Below, one piece after another: positions 1-5,305 of a stretch of 7,380 nucleotides of DNA. The stretch's first letter is position 1. Every line of letters begins with the position of its first letter. The notes below the pieces were generated by a model that worked only from the letters and a program-made list of their open reading frames with translations, was not told the DNA's origin and did no database searches. Source of the stretch: JAIVJN01 sp036732565 (GTDB taxonomy: Bacteria > Acidobacteriota > Vicinamibacteria > Vicinamibacterales > UBA2999); NCBI GenBank assembly GCA_036732565.1, contig DAINCF010000357.1:1-7380 (forward strand). The letters run 5' to 3'. The position numbers were made by a program, and so were the translations under genes.

Positions 1-788
1 ATCGACGGACCAGGCCGTTCGTGGTGACCGACGTCGGGCGGGCTACGCTCGAGCGTTGTCGACGCCTGCTGTCGGCGGTCGGCGAGCTGACCAATGTCGC
101 CGAGGGCGGCGGTGAGCCGACGGGCGAGCTGCGCATCGGCGTCGCGCACGCGCTGACCGAAGTCGCGCTCGATCGTCCTGTCGATCGCATTCGCCGCGCG
201 TTTCCCGGTGTCTCGTTGCGTCTGCGGACCGGTTGGAGCCGCGATCTGCTGGCGCGGGTCAAATCCGGCGCTCTCGAAGGCGCCATTGTCCTGCTGCCGG
301 ACGATGAGCGCGTGCCGGCTGGTCTGCAGGCCGATGCCCTCGCCCACGAGCGGTTGCTCGTGGTGAGCGCCAAGCGCCACGCCTTCCCGCGGGCGCGTCG
401 GCGAGGCAGGCGAGAGGCGACGCGATTGGCCGATCTTGCCGAGACCGGCTGGATCCTGAATCCGGACGGATGCGCCGCCCGCGCCGCGCTGCAGGATGCG
501 TTGGCGCAGGCGCGTTTACCGTTGCGGGTCAACGTCGAGGCGTACGACTACGAGCTGCAGCTCGCACTGGTGGCGCGTGGACGTGGCCTTGGCCTGGTGC
601 CCGCGCGCTTGCTGGCGCGGAGCCGATCGCGGACCCGGGTCCGCGCACTGCGCGTCGCCAATGTCGCGTTCCCGTTCACCATTTGGATGGCCTCGGGTGA
701 TGTGTCACCATCTCTGCACGGGCCGGTGCGGGCATTGAAAGAGGCTCTGGTCAACGGAATGTCGCCTTCAGGATTGACGACTCGGTAG
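1..788 (+). CDS. LysR-type transcriptional regulator, 5'-truncated by the window edge
   Basis: The reading frame is open from the first base (first whole codon at 3-5) to TAG at 786-788, giving 261 visible residues. LysR-type regulators are usually about 300 residues, so roughly 40-50 residues holding most of the N-terminal winged helix-turn-helix are missing to the left. The first visible residues (RRTRPFVVTDVGRATLERCR) match the wing of the DNA-binding domain and the start of the linker helix, typically 'F.R..r...lT.aG..l...a'. An effector-binding domain follows from about residue 38 (GELRIGVAHAL), with the usual two-lobed periplasmic-binding-like pattern, including GALEGAIVLLPD and the late ARGRGLGLVPARLL segment typical of this family. 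The GTG at 21 is inside the family homology and is not the true start. The protein should be a cytoplasmic DNA-binding regulator; its target and effector cannot be read from the sequence. The next gene starts 13 bp downstream on the same strand, so the two are probably co-transcribed. Confidence 0.88.
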   Translation, partial: RRTRPFVVTDVGRATLERCRRLLSAVGELTNVAEGGGEPTGELRIGVAHALTEVALDRPVDRIRRAFPGVSLRLRTGWSRDLLARVKSGALEGAIVLLPDDERVPAGLQADALAHERLLVVSAKRHAFPRARRRGRREATRLADLAETGWILNPDGCAARAALQDALAQARLPLRVNVEAYDYELQLALVARGRGLGLVPARLLARSRSRTRVRALRVANVAFPFTIWMASGDVSPSLHGPVRALKEALVNGMSPSGLTTR

Positions 789-801
789 GCTCCATCCAGG
801 T

Positions 802-1275
802 ATGTTCGAACGCTATACCGAGGCCGCGCGTCGCGCGCTGTTCTTCGCGCGCTACGAGGTGAGCCAGTGGGGAAGCCGATCCATCGACGCCGAGCATCTG
901 CTCCTCGGCGTGATCCGTAGTCGTCCGCGCAGGCTGGAGGAGCTGCTCGCCGGCGCCCGCGTCTCGGTCGAGCGCATTCGCGCGGAGGCCGAGCGCGTGC
1001 TGGTCAGGCACGAGGAGCGGATCGCGACCTCGGTTGAAATTCCGTTCAGCAATGACACCAAGCAGATTCTCGATTACGCCGCGAGCGAAGCCGATCGCGT
1101 GCAGAGTGACGCCATCGACATCGAGCACCTGCTGCTCGGCATCCTTCGGAGCGAGCACACGCCGGCGGCCTCCATCCTCACGAGACTGGGCCTGCATCTC
1201 GATGGGTTCCGGCAAGAGATCGTGCGCCTCCGCGAGGAAGCTGCGCGGAAGCGTCAGGACGGAGACGCCCGATGA
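802..1275 (+). CDS. Stand-alone Clp N-terminal (Clp R) domain protein
   Basis: This 157-residue protein consists of two Clp N-domain repeats and nothing else. Repeat 1 covers about residues 2-50 (FERYTEAARRAL, then DAEHLLLGVI at 30-38). Repeat 2 covers about 82-130 (FSNDTKQILDYAASEA, then DIEHLLLGIL at 106-115). A charged helical tail follows (131-157). The ClpC/ClpA N-domain recruits substrates and adaptors to an AAA+ unfoldase, but no Walker motif or AAA+ domain is present here, and the TGA at 1273-1275 ends the frame cleanly. From the family, B. subtilis ClpC uses a glutamate in each repeat (E32, E106) to bind phospho-arginine; the equivalent residues E31 and E108 are kept. The inferred role is a cytoplasmic substrate-binding or adaptor-like protein working with a ClpC encoded elsewhere, or a regulator of it. 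ATG at 802 is preceded by AGG only 1 nt away, so no good Shine-Dalgarno site is seen. It probably shares a transcript with the LysR gene 13 bp upstream. Confidence 0.88.
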   Translation: MFERYTEAARRALFFARYEVSQWGSRSIDAEHLLLGVIRSRPRRLEELLAGARVSVERIRAEAERVLVRHEERIATSVEIPFSNDTKQILDYAASEADRVQSDAIDIEHLLLGILRSEHTPAASILTRLGLHLDGFRQEIVRLREEAARKRQDGDAR

Positions 1276-1323
1276 TCTGGCGAAGGCGTGGTGTTTGGCC
1301 CGCCTTCTGACGGGCGCCTGGAC

Positions 1324-1764
1324 CTATTTCTCCGGGCACGAGTCCGGCAGCGGGCGCCACGACTCGACGTCGATCATCAACTGACTCATTCCCGGACTGC
1401 GGCTGACGTCCGTCGACGAGGTTTGCGGCATGTTGCCGCCGATGCGGACGCGCCCGCCGCCGAGGGCGACGCCACCGGGTCCCGCGAGATCGGCTTTGCG
1501 CACCAGGCCAGTGATGGCGACCATGCGCGGTCCATGCTTCTTGATCTCCTCGAGTACCTTCTTCGGGCCGGACATGCGGAACCGCCAGCCGGACTGCACG
1601 TTGGTGTTCACCGGCTCGTGCTCGGACGATTCACCGACGATGAACAGCCGATTTCGGGCGCAGCCGGGAATCGAGATGCGCTGGGAGTCGTCGGGGACCT
1701 TGCGCTCCTGCGCTGTGACCAGGGAGCCCGCAGTGATGGTTGCGGTGACGAGTAGAAAGAGCAT
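1324..1764 (-). CDS. Small secreted protein of unknown function
   Basis: This protein has 146 residues if translation starts at ATG 1762-1764. A hydrophobic stretch at residues 1-18 ending VTA-Q suggests Sec export with cleavage near residue 18. The mature part has exactly two cysteines (C35 in IPGCARNR, C143 in DSCPEK), placed to close a disulfide between the two ends. It also has a GPRMVAITGLVRKADL segment (78-93) and a glycine-rich GGGRVRIGG stretch (102-110) before IDVESWR (131-137). The 'v.ItG.v' pattern recalls OB-fold proteins, but this is a structural guess. I recall similar short exported proteins, with an IPGC start and RVRIGG core, in Acidobacteriota; no function is known to me. 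An in-frame ATG at 1768-1770 would add Met-Arg and supply a basic n-region, but it lies only 1 nt from GGAGG, whereas the 1764 start has a 7-nt spacer. The gene is convergent with the Clp N-domain gene and faces away from the 1973 gene. Confidence 0.7.
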   Translation of the reverse strand: MLFLLVTATITAGSLVTAQERKVPDDSQRISIPGCARNRLFIVGESSEHEPVNTNVQSGWRFRMSGPKKVLEEIKKHGPRMVAITGLVRKADLAGPGGVALGGGRVRIGGNMPQTSSTDVSRSPGMSQLMIDVESWRPLPDSCPEK

Positions 1765-1771
1765 CCGCATA

Positions 1772-1776
1772 CCTCC
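1772..1776 (-). promoter_or_regulatory. Shine-Dalgarno GGAGG for the small secreted protein
   Basis: On the minus strand the sequence reads GGAGGT-ATGCGG-ATG. The GGAGG core (1776 to 1772) is 1 nt from the first ATG (1770) and 7 nt from the second (1764). Normal spacing is about 5-9 nt, so this site favours the second ATG. Confidence 0.6.
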
Positions 1777-1805
1777 AGTCTGAACCTCCGCCGTCGACCA
1801 TGCAA

Positions 1806-1833
1806 GTAGGGGCGGTTCGCGAACCGCCCCTAC
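1806..1833. repeat. Perfect 28-bp palindrome in an intergenic region
   Basis: The left half is GTAGGGGCGGTTCG and the right half is its exact reverse complement, with the centre between 1819 and 1820 and no mismatch over 28 bases. The flanking bases (A at 1805, A at 1834) do not pair, so the symmetry ends there. It lies 42 bp upstream of the minus-strand gene start at 1764 and about 140 bp upstream of the plus-strand gene at 1973. I recall dispersed repeats with the same GTAGGGGCGGTTCG theme in several bacterial phyla, which would make this a REP/MITE-like element. The other reading is an operator for a dimeric regulator. As RNA it would form a very stable hairpin. Confidence 0.8.
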
Positions 1834-1842
1834 ACCTCAGAC

Positions 1843-1881
1843 GAACGGCAGTGCGGCCAACCCAGGGACGAGTTGCCGTTC
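1843..1881. repeat. 8-bp inverted repeat GAACGGCA / TGCCGTTC, spacer 23 bp
   Basis: GAACGGCA at 1843-1850 is the exact reverse complement of TGCCGTTC at 1874-1881. The right arm lies about 20-30 bp upstream of the candidate -10 box of the 1973 gene, in or beside its -35 region, so an operator role is possible. An 8-bp match in GC-rich DNA can also arise by chance. Confidence 0.35.
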
Positions 1882-1905
1882 CCGATTCGGCTGGTCCACT
1901 ACAAT
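1873..1905 (+). promoter_or_regulatory. Candidate sigma-70-type promoter for the 1973 gene
   Basis: The AT-richest patch in this intergenic region is TACAAT at 1900-1905, five of six matches to TATAAT. The -35 element is unclear. TTGCCG at 1873-1878 matches well but sits 21 nt away, which is too far; TTCCCG at 1879-1884 is 15 nt away. Transcription would begin near 1912, giving a leader of about 60 nt before ATG 1973. Confidence 0.35.
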
Positions 1906-1972
1906 CGCCCTGGGACTCGCCCTGCCCGCGCAGACGCTGGCGATCGCGCCGGCATCCCCGAAGGAGAGCGAA

Positions 1973-2818
1973 ATGCCGCTAGCTCGAAATCCACGATTCA
2001 CGGTGGCGGCGGCGTCCATCGTGCTGCTGGCGCCGCTTGCGTATGGCGCCGAACCGCTGGACGTCTGGTCCCGTGTGGACCCGAGCCGGGTCTGCCCCAT
2101 CACCACCGTCTTCCGTATGGGCATCGGCCCCGGACGAGTGCCAGCCGAGATGATCGAGACGGTGGTGCCGCTGGAAGTCGAGGGTCGCGCCGTATGGCGC
2201 ATCATGCATACGATGGCGAGAGGCGCCGAAGACTTTCGTAAAGGCATGACACCTGGCGCCGATGTGTTGGATGTGGAGCGTGCAACGCTGGCCCCTCTGG
2301 AGGGCGAGCACCGCGGGACGGGTTCTGCGACGACAGCGGTCAGCATCACGCGCTTCGACTATCGAAGCGCGCCGGGAACGGTGCTACGCCTGAACGGCGA
2401 CGGCTCGACCGCGGAGCGGATTCCATTCCAGCCCGCCCAGCGCGTGCTTCCCGAAGGGCCCGGGATCGCCGTCCTCGACCAGGCGATCGCGTGGTCCGAT
2501 GGTCTGAAGCTGCGCGGCTACATGATCGATCGATGGCGCGGGCGCGAGAAGGAACGGTTGCGTGAGATCGAGATGACGGTGACGGGGAGAGGTGCGGTCG
2601 AGATCGGCGGGTTGCGGGTCGACACGTTCGTCGTGACGGAGCGACCGGTCGATGGCGCCTATCACTGGGTCCGCCAGATCACCGTCGAACGCCCGCACCG
2701 GCACGTGCATTCGGTGTACTACTCGGCCGGCCTGAAGGAGGGTGCCCGCCCGTTCATTTCCGAAGCGACCGCACTCCTGCAGGAGACAAGCTGCACCACG
2801 AAAGGTAGGACAGAATAG
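1973..2818 (+). CDS. Secreted protein of unknown function
   Basis: This 281-residue protein starts at ATG 1973, with AAGGAG at 1961-1966 six nt upstream, a strong Shine-Dalgarno site. Residues 1-26 form a signal peptide: basic start (MPLARNPR), hydrophobic core (FTVAAASIVLLAPL), and likely cleavage around AYGA-E27. No lipobox is seen. The mature protein alternates short strand-like segments, for example EVEGRAVWRIMHTM (68-81) and TVTGRGAVEIGGLRVDTFVVTE (202-223), which suggests an all-beta fold in the periplasm or at the surface. It has two cysteines, C41 and C274, near the two ends of the mature chain and able to form a disulfide. The general look recalls DUF3108-like exported beta proteins, but I see no diagnostic motif and no catalytic signature. 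The neighbours give little help: a divergent small secreted protein upstream and an exported ester hydrolase 162 bp downstream on the same strand. Function is unknown. Confidence 0.75.
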   Translation: MPLARNPRFTVAAASIVLLAPLAYGAEPLDVWSRVDPSRVCPITTVFRMGIGPGRVPAEMIETVVPLEVEGRAVWRIMHTMARGAEDFRKGMTPGADVLDVERATLAPLEGEHRGTGSATTAVSITRFDYRSAPGTVLRLNGDGSTAERIPFQPAQRVLPEGPGIAVLDQAIAWSDGLKLRGYMIDRWRGREKERLREIEMTVTGRGAVEIGGLRVDTFVVTERPVDGAYHWVRQITVERPHRHVHSVYYSAGLKEGARPFISEATALLQETSCTTKGRTE

Positions 2819-2874
2819 ATCGTGTCGTCCTCACCGCTTCCATCGCAGCGACATTTAGTGGAGCGTATCAACGG

Positions 2875-2896
2875 AAGGTGAAGTCGTCATCACCTT
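2875..2896. repeat. 7-bp inverted repeat AAGGTGA / TCACCTT
   Basis: AAGGTGA (2875-2881) and TCACCTT (2890-2896) pair exactly across an 8-nt loop, in the gap between the 1973 gene and the ester hydrolase gene. No T-run follows. It could be an operator half-site pair or a minor RNA hairpin; the evidence is only the symmetry. Confidence 0.35.
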
Positions 2897-2914
2897 GCTC
2901 GGCTCAAGGTTTCC

Positions 2915-2937
2915 GGGCCGTTCCTACGGAACGGCCC
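2915..2937 (+). terminator. Strong GC-rich hairpin without U-tract, possible terminator
   Basis: GGGCCGTTCC (2915-2924) pairs perfectly with GGAACGGCCC (2928-2937) around a TAC triloop, a 10-bp stem with eight G-C pairs. It starts 97 bp after the stop of the 1973 gene and ends 43 bp before the ester hydrolase start. The following bases are CTGTCAATA, so the U-tract of a classical intrinsic terminator is missing. It may stop read-through in a U-tract-independent way, protect the mRNA end, or be a dispersed palindromic repeat. Its core also has a C/G-rich stem ending in GTTC, like the palindrome at 1806-1833. Confidence 0.45.
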
Positions 2938-2980
2938 CTGTCAATATGGAACGTACATCCCACTAGCTAGGAGTTCGTTC

Positions 2981-4936
2981 ATGATGTCCTGGTCCTCGAT
3001 CCGACGCCGCTTGGTCACCGCCGCGTCGGTCCTGGCGTTTGTCTCCATCGCGCACGCGCAGACGCCACCGATCACCCCTGACATTCCACCGAAGTACGAC
3101 TCGCCGACCTCGTCGTACGACTACGTCAAGCGCGTCGAGATGATCCCGATGCGCGACGGCGTCAAGCTCTACACCGTCATCGTCATCCCGAAAGGCGCGA
3201 AGCAGGCGCCGATCATCATGACGCGCACGCCGTACAACGCGGCCGGGCGGACGACGCGCAGCGAGTCGCCGCGGATGCTCGCGACCCTGCCGCAGGGCGA
3301 CGAGGTGTTCGTGGCCGACGGCTACATCCGCGTATTTCAAGACGTGCGCGGTAAGTACGGCTCCGAAGGCGACTACGTGATGACGCGGCCGTTGAAGGGA
3401 CCGCTCAATCCCACCGACGTCGATCACTCCACGGACGCGTACGACACCATCGAGTGGCTCGTGAAGCACGTGCCCGAGTCCAACGGCAAGGTCGGCATGC
3501 TCGGCAGCTCCTACGAAGGCTTCACCGTGGTGATGGCGCTCGTGAACCCGCATCCCGCACTCAAGGTTGCCGCGCCGATGAGTCCGATGATCGACGGGTG
3601 GATGGGCGACGACTGGTTCCATTTCGGCGCGTATCGTCAGACGAACTTCGACTTCTTCGCCGGGCAGAACGTCGCGCGCGGCGGCGGCACCACGCTCGTG
3701 CGCGAGGGCTACGACGACTACGAGAACTTCCGCCGTGCGGGATCGGCCGGCGACTTCGCGAAGGCGTACGGGCTCGAGCAATTGCCGTTCTGGCGCAAGA
3801 TCTCCGAGCACCCCGCCTACGACACGTTCTGGCGGGAACAGGCGCTCGACAACGTCATGGCCGCGCAGCCGCTCAAAGTGCCGACGATGTGGATCCAGGG
3901 GATCTGGGATCAGGAAGACATGTGGGGCGCGATCCAGACGTACTTGAAGACCGAACCGAAGGATACGCGCAACGACCTGAATTTCCTGGTGATGGGCCCG
4001 TGGCGGCACAGCGGCGTGAACTACGAGGGATCGACGCTCGGTCCGCTCAAGCTGAATGGCGATACCGCACTGCAATTCCGCCGCGACGTGCTCAAGCCGT
4101 TCTTCGATCAATACCTGAAGGACGGCGCGCCGAACGCCGAGACGCCGCCGGTGTTCATCTACAACACGGGCGAGAACCACTGGGATCGCTTGAAGTCCTG
4201 GCCGCTGGCGTGCGACACCGGATGTGCGGCGAAGTCGCGCCCGCTGTATCTCACGGCGGGCTTCGGCCTGTCATTCTCGGCGCCCACCGACGATGGGAAG
4301 GGGCCGAAGGCGTTCGACGAGTACGTGTCCGACCCGGCCAAGCCAGTGCCGTATGTGCCGCGACCGGTGCGCTTCGCGGATGGCGAGATCTGGCGGCGCT
4401 GGTTGCTCACCGATCAACGCACGGTCGCCGATCGCCCGGATGTCCTCAGCTACGTGACACCCGTGCTCAACGAGCCCGTTCGGATCAGCGGCGCCCCGGT
4501 GGTGAACCTCGTCGCCTCCACGAGCGGCACGGACAGCGACTGGGTGGTGAAGTTGATCGACGTCTATCCCGACGAGGTGCCGAGCCAGCCGGAGATGGGC
4601 GGCTATCAACTCGCGATCGGCATGGACATCTTCCGCGGCCGCTACCGCGAAAGCTTCGAAACGCCGAAGGCGATCGCGCCGAACGTGCCGCTGGCCTACA
4701 AGTTCATCCTGCCGACCGCGAACCACGTGTTCCTGCCGGGCCATCGCATCATGGTGCAGATCCAATCGAGCTGGTTCCCGCTCTACGACCGCAATCCGCA
4801 GACCTTCGTGCCGAACATCTTCTTCGCCAAGCCAGAGGACTACGTGAAGGCGACGCAGCGCATCCATCACGCGGCGGGCGCCGCCAGCTTCATCGAGCTG
4901 CCCGTGGTGTCCTCACCGGTGGTGTCGTCACGGTGA
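2981..4936 (+). CDS. Alpha-amino acid ester hydrolase / CocE-NonD family serine hydrolase, secreted
   Basis: This 651-residue protein is full length for the family. Residues 1-26 are a signal peptide (RRR n-region, cleavage at AHA-Q27), so it acts in the periplasm or outside the cell. The alpha/beta-hydrolase domain has the nucleophile motif GSSYEG (175-180) with catalytic S177; the acid D310 lies in IWDQEDMWG and the base H343 in GPWRHSGVNY. Y178 fits the oxyanion-hole position. A C-terminal jelly-roll domain follows from about 465, with GTDSDWVVKLIDV and GHRIMVQIQSSWFPLYDRNP, as in X-Pro dipeptidyl-peptidase (S15) relatives. From memory, the Xanthomonas citri enzyme uses S174, D307 and H340 plus a carboxylate cluster D208, E309, D310 that binds the substrate alpha-amino group. 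Here D211, E312 and D313 match with a constant offset of 3. The expected reaction is hydrolysis, and acyl transfer, of alpha-amino acid esters and amides, including beta-lactams with amino side chains (EC 3.1.1.43). ATG 2981 has AGGAG at 2969-2973, 7 nt upstream. The stop overlaps the next start. Confidence 0.92.
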   Translation: MMSWSSIRRRLVTAASVLAFVSIAHAQTPPITPDIPPKYDSPTSSYDYVKRVEMIPMRDGVKLYTVIVIPKGAKQAPIIMTRTPYNAAGRTTRSESPRMLATLPQGDEVFVADGYIRVFQDVRGKYGSEGDYVMTRPLKGPLNPTDVDHSTDAYDTIEWLVKHVPESNGKVGMLGSSYEGFTVVMALVNPHPALKVAAPMSPMIDGWMGDDWFHFGAYRQTNFDFFAGQNVARGGGTTLVREGYDDYENFRRAGSAGDFAKAYGLEQLPFWRKISEHPAYDTFWREQALDNVMAAQPLKVPTMWIQGIWDQEDMWGAIQTYLKTEPKDTRNDLNFLVMGPWRHSGVNYEGSTLGPLKLNGDTALQFRRDVLKPFFDQYLKDGAPNAETPPVFIYNTGENHWDRLKSWPLACDTGCAAKSRPLYLTAGFGLSFSAPTDDGKGPKAFDEYVSDPAKPVPYVPRPVRFADGEIWRRWLLTDQRTVADRPDVLSYVTPVLNEPVRISGAPVVNLVASTSGTDSDWVVKLIDVYPDEVPSQPEMGGYQLAIGMDIFRGRYRESFETPKAIAPNVPLAYKFILPTANHVFLPGHRIMVQIQSSWFPLYDRNPQTFVPNIFFAKPEDYVKATQRIHHAAGAASFIELPVVSSPVVSSR

Positions 4937-5277
4937 GTGAGGCGCGCCGGGTGTATTCGACGGGGCTCGGCGCGATCTGCCCGAGCTGCGGCCACCCGGT
5001 CGGCGACTGCCGCTGTGGACAGCCCGCGGACGAGCCGGTGCCGAGTCGGGTGGTGGCAAAGCTGCGGATGGAGAAGAAGGGGCGCGGCGGGAAGACGGTC
5101 ACTATCGTGGACGGCCTCCCACGCAACGCCGCGTTCTTGAAAGGTCTCGCACAGGACCTGAAACGCGCCTGTGGAAGTGGTGGAGCCATCACCGATGGCG
5201 CCATCGAGCTGCAGGGTGACCTGCGTGACAGGGTGCGGACCGCTCTGGCGAAGAAAGGCTTTGTCGTGAAGGGCTGA
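4933..5277 (+). CDS. yciH: SUI1/eIF1-like translation factor, YciH family
   Basis: This 114-residue protein is read from GTG 4933-4935 to TGA 5275-5277. The N-terminal part carries a cysteine cluster CPSCGHPVGDCRCG (16-29), a probable zinc-ribbon-like knot. The SUI1 domain covers about 40-112: KKGRGGKTVTIVDGLP (48-63), LAQDLKRACGSGGAITDGAIELQGD (72-96), then a terminal KKGFVVKG. The length matches E. coli YciH (about 108 residues). SUI1 proteins act at the small ribosomal subunit. Eukaryotic and archaeal eIF1/aIF1 police start-codon choice; the role of bacterial YciH is less settled, with reports of effects on initiation fidelity and stress-related translation. The start overlaps the upstream stop as GTGA (4933-4936), and no convincing Shine-Dalgarno site precedes it, so translation is probably coupled to the ester hydrolase. 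The frame is also open far upstream, but that part is only a shadow of the hydrolase gene. No functional link to the hydrolase is evident. Confidence 0.88.
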   Translation: MSEARRVYSTGLGAICPSCGHPVGDCRCGQPADEPVPSRVVAKLRMEKKGRGGKTVTIVDGLPRNAAFLKGLAQDLKRACGSGGAITDGAIELQGDLRDRVRTALAKKGFVVKG

Positions 5278-5305
5278 TCGGCGGCCAACCCAATCTGTGC
5301 AATTG

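Noticed and set aside
1284..1319. Two alternative short hairpins between the convergent Clp N-domain gene and the small secreted protein gene (GCCCG 1298-1302 with CGGGC 1311-1315; AGGCG 1284-1288 with CGCCT 1315-1319).
   Set aside because: The stems are only 5 bp, the loops are 8-26 nt, and no T-run follows on either strand. Such pairings are common in GC-rich DNA.
2942..2947. CAATAT as a -10 box for the ester hydrolase gene.
   Set aside because: No acceptable -35 sequence lies 15-19 nt upstream; that region is occupied by the 2915-2937 hairpin.
2963..4180. 405-codon open frame on the minus strand inside the ester hydrolase gene.
   Set aside because: It has no recognisable motif and a composition rich in Arg, Val and His, and it is antisense to a clear gene. 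It is a GC-driven shadow.
3454..4932. Long open frame upstream of and in frame with yciH, suggesting a much larger fusion protein.
   Set aside because: Its translation is arginine-rich low-complexity sequence typical of the wrong frame of a GC-rich gene, and the ester hydrolase fills the same DNA with full family homology.
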